Positions 56,898 to 64,000 of a DNA stretch of 64,000 nucleotides are shown here, one piece after another. Positions within the stretch are counted from its first letter, which is position 1, and every line of letters begins with the position of its first letter. The notes below the pieces were generated by a model. It was not told where the DNA came from. It saw only the letters and a program-made list of their open reading frames with translations, and ran no database searches. Where the stretch lies: positions 38,205,201-38,269,200 of the forward strand of contig OX940861.1 of assembly GCA_954871525.1 (NCBI GenBank), given 5' to 3'. The DNA comes from Parietaria judaica (Eukaryota > Streptophyta > Magnoliopsida > Rosales > Urticaceae). Made by a program: the position numbers and the translations under genes.

Positions 56898-57173
56898 GTG
56901 ACTCTAATGAGAAGAATCAATGTATTGAAGCATAAGGGGGAAAAAGTTCATGTTAAATTTGATGAGAAAGAACAACCGAAAGGACAAGAAGATGATTTTT
57001 TAGGTAGTTGGATTGGTGTGTTAGCTAGGGAATTCGCTCCAATAACTATAATCGATTGGAGAGATAAAAGTTATGCTAAGGTGAAAGAACGGATATGGAA
57101 TGAAGTCAAACATGACTCTAATTCTACCTCATCAATAAACTTCCTATATAAATTACGTTCTCTTTTTTTTTAA
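56898..57173 (+). pseudogene. En/Spm-type (Ptta) transposase fragment
   Basis: The first ATG in frame is at 56,907. The protein has 'KGEKVHVKFDEKEQPKGQ', 'SWIGVLAREFAPITIIDWR' and 'KVKERIWNEVK', the N-terminal conserved block of the plant Ptta/En/Spm transposase domain (usually EFDE.GQPIG...F.G.LAR..VPI...DWR). Only about 90 residues remain; a TAA at 57,171 and the LTR element at 57,300 end it. A CT-rich leader (56,290-56,380) and the GCCGCGGC cluster lie upstream. It is probably the second gene of a CACTA element, now split. Confidence 0.7.
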
Positions 57174-57299
57174 CATTGTCTAAATAGGATCATGTGAATT
57201 GATTATGTAATAATTTTGTATTTAAATATAAAACTTAAGCTCTGCATGATTTTATTTATTTACATACATTAGTGATATGATAACAAATATAATACTATA

Positions 57300-58078
57300 T
57301 GTTATGGGTATTTTTCGGAGCCTAAAAATGTTAAAGCTCAGCCCAATAAACACATTAAAAAATGCTCAAACGCCAAAGGCCCACGAAGGCAATTCGGGTC
57401 TGCCCCGAAAAAGTCAACTCTGACCAGACTCAGAAAAGTCAATGAGACCCGCCCCGATAAAGTCAACTCAAAACCGACCCGGAAATACTGATGTGGGATC
57501 TATTCCGAAAAACATGATTTTAGGGGTCGTTACGACCCCTAATTAGGGGTCACCGCAACCCCTAATAAATAAAGTATGAATTTAGGGGTCGCTACGACCC
57601 CTAAAGATAAAAACATGATTTTAGGGGTCGCAACGACCCCTAAAAAATAAACCGTGCCTACGTCTCCTAAATTAGGGGTCGCCCCTAAAACGGAAAACAC
57701 AACCTTAGGGGTCGCACGAGGCTCTCTATAAATACGAGAGCCCCCACCACATTTCGGTAGGCTTTCTCATGCCAAAAAACCTATGCTCGCCATTCCCACT
57801 TCCCGATCATAAAGTACTCGACTAATGTTGAGCGTCGGAGCGAGCGACAGAGGTCCCCCCCCCCCCCCCCCCCCCCCCTCTGCCCTTCTCGAGAGTTCAC
57901 GTTTTTTACACTCTTTTCAGGAGCGGAAAAGGAGGCGGATTACTCGGGAGCGACTTTCGGCCCATCAAAGGCGAGGAAAGGAGCTCCAAGCCCTTCGTGA
58001 CCATCGCGTAGTCATTGGGCTCGGCGCAAAACGGATTTATGGGCCGCTTTTAACGTTGATCCAAAAACGGCATTAACA
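57300..58078 (+). mobile_element. 5' LTR, 779 bp
   Basis: It runs TGTTATGGGTATTTTTCGGA to GGCATTAACA. U3 holds five near-palindromes of the form TTAGGGGTCGCTACGACCCCTAA (57,520-57,720). The TATA box is TATAAATA at 57,727-57,734, followed 120 bp on by a run of 24 C (57,855-57,878). Confidence 0.9.
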
Positions 58079-58329
58079 TTTTGGCGCTAGAAGGAAGGGG
58101 CCCGACAAGTTCAACCTCGGAGTCCCGCCAGCAAAATTTCATTCAAATTCATTCTCCACTACTTAGGCGTGCAGGAAAAGGAGCACATATGGCGAAAGAC
58201 GCACAAGTGGCGAAAGACGTTTAGGCGATGAAATATGCATAGGTGACGAAGACGCTTAAGGAATTGACGCCATCGCATAAGAGGTTCTCGGCAAAGACAG
58301 GACCCTGGCGGGAGCAAAAAAGCCAAGAA

Positions 58330-59120
58330 CCTGGAGCCATCATCGCACGTAACCTCCTACTCGCCACGGGCGAACTATCGCACGCTTAAGGAGTCAATGC
58401 CATTGCGAAGGAAGTTCTTGGCAAAACGGGAGCCCGGCAGGAGCAAAAAGCGAAGACTCAGGCACAATCCGTCGCACGTAGCCTCCATTCGCCACCGGCG
58501 ATCCACCACACGCTTTAGGATTCGACGCCATCGCGAAGAAGGTTATCGGCAACCTGCGTCCCATTCTCCACCGGCGTTCCATCGCACTTAAGGAATTAAC
58601 GCCACCGCAAAGGAGGTCCTCAGCAAATACGGGAGCCTGGCGAAAGCAAAAATCCAAGACCCGGGAATAATTCATCGCATTTAACTTCCTATTTGCCAAA
58701 GGCGATCCACCGCGCGCTAAAGGATTCAGTGTCAAAGACGGGAGCCCGGTGAGAACAAAAGGCCAAGACCCGGAGCTATCCGTCGTACGTAACCTCCTAT
58801 TTGCCAAAGGCGATCCACAGCGCGCTAAAGGATTCAGTGTCAAAGACAGGAGCCCGGCGAGAGCAAAAAAACCAAGACCAGAGCCACCTGCCGCACGTAA
58901 CCTCCTATTTGCCGAAGGCAATCCACAGCGCGCTAAAGTATTCAACGTCAAAGACGGGAGCCCGGCGAGAGCAAAAATCCAAGACCCGGGAATCATTCGT
59001 CGCACTTAAACTTCCTATTCGCTAAAGGTGATCCACCGCGCGCTAAAGGATTAAACGTCAAAGTCAAGACCCTGGAGCCATCCGTCGCACGTAATCTCGC
59101 GCTCGCCACCGGCAATCCAA
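58330..59120. repeat. Minisatellite 1, about 110-bp unit, 6-7 copies
   Basis: CGCACGTAACCTCCTA(T/C)T or a near form restarts at about 58,343, 58,472, 58,675, 58,785, 58,893, 59,001 and 59,087. Each unit has GGAGCCCGGCGAGAGCAAAA. The 203-aa minus frame here only translates this repeat. Confidence 0.85.
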
Positions 59121-59579
59121 GACGCGCTTAAGGAGTCAAAGCCATAACAAAGGCGATAACAGGAGCCCGACGCGAGCAAAGAGACAAGACTCGAAGCCGG
59201 CGTAATGGAAAAACCCGGCAGCACGGCAATGGCCCTCCACAGAGAATAGCTTTAAGACCTGCCTCGGTCATCAAGAGACCTTAAACATCGTTCCCAGTCA
59301 TCGAGAGTCTGCAAGCCTCGCTCCCGGTCGTCCAAACGGTCTCAAGCCTTGCTCCCGGTCAAAAACTTCAAACTTCGCTATCTAGCGTCCAACGGCACAA
59401 AGTCTCGCTCTCGGTCGTCCACCGACCTCAAGACCAATCTCGATCGGCTCGCGGACATGACCCGTTCGTACGATCGACTCCCAAACAAACACATGTAAAG
59501 TCCTCAAGCATCTCCAAATCCGATCTTATGGAAAAAAGGGAACTACACGACTAATTACGTTGAATTTCCACAACACACC

Positions 59580-60790
59580 TTTTTAAGGTTTAAAAAATAT
59601 ATACATTGATGAAAATAAACGAGAGTAGTCCGCTATAGTCCGCTCTCCATTGGATGAATCTCCAATTTCCAATTCTAAGAAGCAGATCGTCAATGGAAAG
59701 AAGGAATGACAACCTCGTCTCATGTTCGAAGAATGAAGAATCCTTGGCCACGGCACCGCCGAGCCGCTGTTCAAGCCAAACTCCGCAACGCCAAAAGCAC
59801 CAAAGACGACTTAGACTCGCCACTATCCTTGCCGGAGCATGCATTACCGCTTGAACTAAAGACCTGCAAAAATCGGGTCGACCGCAGCCTCCCATGCAAT
59901 GTGCTCCTCGCCGGAGCGGCCAGCTCCGGCTGCCATCGATGAACAGGGCCCCGGCACCGTAGACGAGACTCTCGCACAACCGATACCTCCGCTGATGATT
60001 CCTCGGCGAGTCGCCGAGCCACTGATCGAGCCCGTTCCCGCAATCAGCCCCGAGCTCAGAGCTGCCGCCGCATCAGAGCTCCGCCAGAAAGCATCCCGTG
60101 CACGCTTCGTGCGCCGCCTCCTCGGCGCCGTCTGTCTGCAAACCTGCAACGTCAAAAACGATCGCCTCTGGTTATTGCTAGGGAGTTCGTCCGGCCACGT
60201 CCTCGCCTGAGAGCACTGCCAAAGCTCCGCCCGGCGAACCTGAATGTGCCGCGCCGCCGCTGCCAACAGGGACTTCACAACTCCTCCGGCCCAATCCTCA
60301 CGCAAGCCGCTATCCTCGGCGAGGTCGCCATGGCACGCTGCCACGGTCGACGGACACTACCAGCTCCACCGAAAGGGCCAACACACGTCCCTCCAACGGG
60401 TACCCCGCCTCTGCGCGCGCCGGCGAGCTCCTAACGACATCAGTGGAATCGCCTCCTCTTTCGCCGTCGTCGCTGCGTCTGAGGTCGCCTGTACCGAACG
60501 CCGACGAGCTCGCGAGCTTCCACAGCCCGCCTATCTCCACCGTCTGCGGGCTCGCCAAAGGACGCCGTGCTCATCACGGCAAGGCTCATCGACGGCGAAT
60601 CCCCAGCGGCAGGAGCGGGAGGACGCCTGAGGGAGAAAACGAAGAAGAGGAAGAAAAGAAAACGAAGGAGAAGAAAGAAGAGAGGGGGGCGAAGGAGAAA
60701 ATAAAGAGAAAAAAGGACGAGTCTGCTCTGCTCTGCTCGACGAAGGAAACAAAAAGAGAAGCAAAGAGGAGTTAAACGACAAATATGGGG
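59580..60790. other. GC-rich block inside the LTR element
   Basis: The composition (GC-rich, then a purine-rich 60,630-60,775) differs from the rest of the interior. Overlapping frames up to 162 aa occur on both strands, but none shows a known domain. About 75 bp at 60,160-60,235 resemble 36,415-36,505 in the long-TIR element. It may be captured host or transposon sequence. Confidence 0.5.
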
Positions 60791-61104
60791 TTAAACGACA
60801 AAGGCATCCATTATTGATGCATAAAAAAACATGTATAATGTATATGACATATACATTATAATTATATTATACAACACAAAATAAAAATGTCCGAATAATC
60901 AGATGCAAATATATATATAATCTATATGTATATATTGAGGAAAATATATATGTATAAATACAAATACATATATTTATAGTGGGCCCACTTCCTCATAACC
61001 GAAAAAGGATAGTCAAAATCCGAATCACGGAAACGACGACCGGACCCCAAATTATGAAAAAGAACAGTCAAAGTCCAAATCATGGAAATGACGTCAAAGA
61101 TTTC

Positions 61105-61250
61105 GAATCAAGAAAAAAGTGACCTTCAAGATCCGAGTAATGCAAACGACAGTCAAGATCCAAACCACGGAAATGACATCGAAGATCCAAACCACAAAAA
61201 TGACATCGAAGATCCAAATCACAGAAACGACGTCGAAAGTCAAAATAATG
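61105..61250. repeat. Minisatellite 2, about 28-bp unit
   Basis: Five or so units of GATCCAAACCACGGAAATGA / ACATCGAA lie in tandem. Confidence 0.8.
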
Positions 61251-61274
61251 GAAAATAAGGCGGCCGAAGCCCGA

Positions 61275-61690
61275 AAACAAAGACCGAGAAAGGTGGGATA
61301 ATAATCCTGCCGACTCAATCTGCCGAGAAAGGCCGGATCTTAATCCCGCCGACTCAGGCATGGAAGACCTAGATAGGCTGGATCTTAATCCCGCCGACTC
61401 AGGCAAAATAAGACCGAGACAGGATCTTAATCCCGCCAACTCAAGCAATAAGACTGAGAAAGGCTGGATCTTAATCCCACCGACTCGGGCAAAATAAGAC
61501 CGAGCAAGGCCGGATCGTAATCTCGCCGACTCAGGCAATAAAGACCGAGAATGGACGGATCTTAATCCTTCCGACTCAGGCATATAGACCGAGAAATGCC
61601 GGATCTCAATCCCGCCAACTCAGGCAACAAAGACTGAGAATGGACGGATCTTAATCCCTCCGACTCAGGCATAAAGACCGAGAAATAAGA
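61275..61690. repeat. Minisatellite 3, about 50-bp unit, 9 copies
   Basis: GGATCTTAATCCCGCCGACT followed by CAGGCA, a short spacer and AGACCGAGAAA recurs nine times with small changes. A 167-aa minus frame ('SAGLRSGLSRS'-type repeats) is its shadow. Confidence 0.9.
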
Positions 61691-62030
61691 CGCTCAAGTG
61701 CGAAACTCGACAAAATAATGAAAAATATACGCTAAGGCGCAAAGACCGGGAAGTAACACGCTAAGGAACAAAATCCGGTAATATAATAAAAGTAAGTCGC
61801 TAAGGCGCAAGGAATGTGAAGTAAAACGCTAAGGCGCAAAATGGAAAGTAAGACGCTAAGGCGCAAAATCCGGCAAAGCATCGGGAAGTAAGACGTTAAG
61901 GCACAAAACTCGATAAAATAATGAAAAGAAGACGCTAAGGCGCAAAGACCGGGAAGTAACACGCTAAGGCGCAAAATCCTGCAAAATAATTAAAAGTAAG
62001 ACGCTAAGGCGCGAAATTCAGACTGAGATG
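61680..62030. repeat. Minisatellite 4, ACGCTAAGGCGCAAA, about 11 copies
   Basis: The core ACGCTAAGGCGCAAA recurs every 25-50 bp with GTAAG, CCGG or AATAATGAAAA spacers, ending about 100 bp before the polypurine tract. Confidence 0.88.
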
Positions 62031-62135
62031 ACTCGGCCCGTGAAAATAAAGCTCTTCGCGAGCACCAACTGATTTTCAAGAAGATGACTTAAAGTTTCTC
62101 GCAAGATTAAATCTCCCAAGAAACTGGGGGGTTAA

Positions 62136-62680
62136 TGTTATGGGTATTTTTCGGAGCCTAAAAATGTTAAGGCCCAGCCCAATAAACACATTAAAAAAGG
62201 CTCAAACGCCAAAGGCCCACGAAAGCAATTCGGGTCCGCCCCAAAAAAGTCAACTCTGACCACACTCAGAAAAGTCAATGAGACCCGTCTCGATAAAGTC
62301 AACTCAAAACCGACCCGGGAATACTGACGAGGGATCTATTCCAAAAAACATGCTTTTAGGGGTCGTTACAACCCCTAATTAGGGGTCGCTGCAACCCCTA
62401 ATAAATAAAGTATGAATTTAGGGGTCGCTACGACCTCTAAAGATAAAAACATGGTTTTAGGGGTCGCTACGACCCTTAAAAAATAAACCGTGCCTACGCC
62501 CCTAAATTAGGGGTCGCTACGACCCCTAAAACGGAAAACACACCCTTAGGGGTCGTACTAGGCTCTCTATAAATACGAGAGCCCCCCCACCACATTTCGG
62601 TAGGATTTCTCATGCCAAAAAACCTCTGCTCGTCATTCCCACTTCCCGATCATAAAGTACTTGACTAATGTTAAGCGTCG
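62136..62680 (+). mobile_element. 3' LTR, truncated after 545 bp
   Basis: It starts TGTTATGGGTATTTTTCGGA right after the polypurine tract, repeats the U3 palindromes and the TATA box (62,568-62,575), and matches the 5' LTR to TTAAGCGTCG. There it changes abruptly to MITE sequence, so the rest of R-U5 is deleted. Confidence 0.88.
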
Positions 62681-62838
62681 CCGCGTGGCCAGAGTTAACA
62701 GATAAGTTAACGGTGTTACGAGAATGGAGTGGTCAATTCCAAAAATGCGACTTTGGGTATTTTTACCACCACTTTTAAACTTTGGGTACACGAGGGGTTC
62801 TTTGACCAAACTTTAAGTATTTTTGCCTTCATTAACCC
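62681..62838. mobile_element. One arm of a Mutator-type MITE
   Basis: CCGCGTGGCCAGAGTTAACA through GCCTTCATTAACCC matches the right arm of the MITE at 41,723-42,191. The left arm is missing, so a deletion joined it to the truncated LTR. Confidence 0.85.
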
Positions 62839-63059
62839 ATAAAAACAATTTGCTCACAATTCAAGATAATTCGTGTGGAGTTGTATTTCGAGGTGTGATT
62901 TGATGTCAGAAGAGTTTGAATAGGTGTGTTTTGATGTCAGGAGAGTTGGTATGAACGGGGGTATGTTGTTTTTTTGGCGGTATTCAATAAGATTTTCGTT
63001 AAGATTCTTCTATATGTTGTATATCGAAGGGTTTTTTAATATGATGATGAAGATGATTG
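62839..63059. other. Short stretch before the LINE relic
   Basis: It contains a 40-bp near repeat (GTGT(G/T)(A/T)TTTGATGTCAG.AGAG at about 62,894 and 62,925). No gene is seen. Confidence 0.4.
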
Positions 63060-63610
63060 GAGATTTGCACATTTACGGTAGGTCGATTTCTACTCAGCGA
63101 AAACATTTGTGGGAGCTAATTCGGGGACTCTTATTTTTGTAACCGGGTCCTTGGTTATGCGCGGGTTACATTAATGAAATTTCTCTAACTGTAAAATCAA
63201 GGGTGGTTGCTCGTGCGAGCCTAACTTGATTGAGAATTTCATAATCTATTTAAACGAGTGTGATCTTCATGACCTGGGATTCATCGGGGAACCCTTTCAT
63301 GTTGAGGCGAAGCGGAGGAATGGTTAAGGAGACGATCAATAGGTGATTAGGCAAGTCGGAGTGGGTTGAATGATTTTCTAACGCTGAGGTGCTTCAATTC
63401 GATTTCCGTTGCTCGAACCACTGTCCTTTGCTTTTCAATTGAAAGAGTATTTTCGAGAGCGTCTCTATCTGAGGAGGTTTTTCTGTTATCTGAGGAGGTT
63501 TTTCTACAGAAGAAAAAAAAAACCTTGGGTGCTCAATGAGGAGTGTGAGGAAGTGATCCGAAAGGTAAGGGGTTTAGCTTCGAGGATGTGTCGGTCATCA
63601 TTAGCATTCT
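63060..63610 (+). pseudogene. LINE endonuclease relic
   Basis: In shifting frames the end of a plant LINE apurinic-type endonuclease can be followed: 'RKHLWELIRGL' (about 63,098), 'CDLHDLGFIGEPF' (63,261), then 'LEPLSFAF' at the place of the usual 'SDH.P' motif, and 'KPWVLNEECEEVIRKV' (63,520; the domain-to-RT linker of these LINEs). Stops are frequent. There is no reverse transcriptase. An A-rich tail (AATAAATAAATAAATAAAAA, 63,624) follows, but at the wrong place for a full element, so this is a truncated fossil. Confidence 0.6.
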
Positions 63611-64000
63611 TCGGATGAACAACAATAAATAAATAAATAAAAAGACTAGATTATGTGGCATTATTATACGAACAGTGAGTGAAGTCAAAAGCGTCGTTTT
63701 GCTTCGACGTACGATCACAAATCAAACCAACTATTATTTAATTTATTTACTAAATAATCATAACATGCCACTACATTTGGTCAAACATTTTAACGTGCCC
63801 GCATTTGGTAAATGAAAATAATTGGAACATGTCTTTTTTACCTAATTCAAAAACAACAGGTACTGATGTCGCTTTAATTAAGATATTTTAATTTTTTTTA
63901 TTTGATTACTTAACTTATTTTTATTTGTTTACTCATATAATAAATATATTGAGTGATAAATGGCAATTACAAAGACTTCTAAATTATAATGCGAGATGTT
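63611..64000. other. AT-rich DNA to the window edge
   Basis: No gene or element was recognised. Confidence 0.5.

Larger units (their letters stand above)
57300..62680 (+). mobile_element. Non-autonomous gypsy-type LTR element, minisatellite-rich
   Basis: The 5' LTR is 57,300-58,078 and the 3' LTR fragment 62,136-62,680 (about 94-95% alike over the first 165 bp). Preceding CTATA (57,295-57,299) would be the target repeat; its partner is lost because the 3' LTR is cut by a MITE arm. The PBS follows the 5' LTR at 58,080 (TTTGGCGCTAGAAGG) and a polypurine tract (AAGAAACTGGGGGG, 62,118-62,131) precedes the 3' LTR. The 4.06-kb interior has no gag, protease, RT or integrase. It holds four minisatellites and a GC-rich block. 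This fits a large retrotransposon derivative (LARD) moved by a related autonomous element. Confidence 0.85.

Noticed and set aside
58394..59005. 203-codon minus frame, Leu/Ala-rich repeats
   Set aside because: The peptide repeat follows exactly the 110-bp DNA minisatellite, and other frames are equally open.
60443..60775. Lys/Glu-rich C-terminus resembling a nuclear protein
   Set aside because: It comes from a purine-rich low-complexity run (60,630-60,775) with no conserved part before it.
59583..60782. Several overlapping frames of 60-162 codons on both strands
   Set aside because: GC-rich DNA keeps many frames open by chance, none has a recognisable domain or start context, so I list the block but no gene.
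61080..61583. 167-codon minus frame with 'ESAGLRSGLSRS' repeats
   Set aside because: It is the shadow of the roughly 50-bp minisatellite in the LTR element.
1..64000. tRNA, rRNA or microRNA genes
   Set aside because: I saw no cloverleaf with A/B boxes and no rRNA sequence. The inverted repeats found belong to MITEs or LTR palindromes. A tRNAscan/miRNA search would settle this.

Overview
This is nuclear DNA of a flowering plant, most likely a eudicot. The host genes have plant exon-intron structure, one is a BIM-type bHLH factor, degenerate Arabidopsis-type telomere repeats (CCCTAAA) are present, and nearly everything else is nested plant transposons. All coordinates were read by eye and no database was searched.

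Left arm (1-19.7 kb): transposons inside transposons. A minus-strand Ty3/gypsy gag with its primer-binding site and LTR runs off the left edge. It abuts a copia-type LTR that carries a complete 3.1-kb solo LTR (3103-6209, target duplication TATAC). That copia-type LTR in turn sits in a decayed hAT transposase gene, which a MITE also interrupts. From 10,982 to about 19,220 lies one Mutator-like element (MULE). It holds a degenerate plus-strand SWIM-finger transposase and a minus-strand DUF1985-type gene, and its non-coding parts, but not its coding parts, are packed with the motif TAGCGGTA/TACCGCTA. This resembles the sequence-specific anti-silencing arrangement of Arabidopsis VANDAL elements and is the best candidate for an undescribed system.

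Gene island (19.9-30.1 kb): three well-preserved host genes. A BSD-domain protein (+, 6 exons, 305 aa) is followed by a prolyl-oligopeptidase-family serine peptidase (+, 11 exons, 771 aa, triad intact, four introns with non-GT donors). A BIM2-like bHLH regulator (-, 7 exons, 338 aa) is convergent with the peptidase and has three CACGTG boxes upstream.

Middle (30.3-45.3 kb): mostly non-autonomous elements, several dated by precise target duplications. They include Mutator-type MITEs with 9-bp duplications, hAT elements with 8-bp duplications (one with an internally deleted transposase ORF), a roughly 2.5-kb element with long inverted repeats, a solo gypsy LTR with about 20 W-box cores, and two tandem arrays. 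Two small paralogous genes of unknown function (38.4 and 41.5 kb) share a C-terminal motif.

Right arm (45.3-64 kb): a coiled-coil ORF fragment, a copia LTR-PBS fragment, a DUF295 (KIB-type) pseudogene, two related satellite blocks (about 360 and 350 bp units) joined at an inverted junction, CACTA transposase relics with many GCCGCGGC palindromes, telomere-like blocks, a gypsy-type element with LTRs but no pol and a minisatellite-rich interior (57.3-62.7 kb), and a LINE endonuclease relic.
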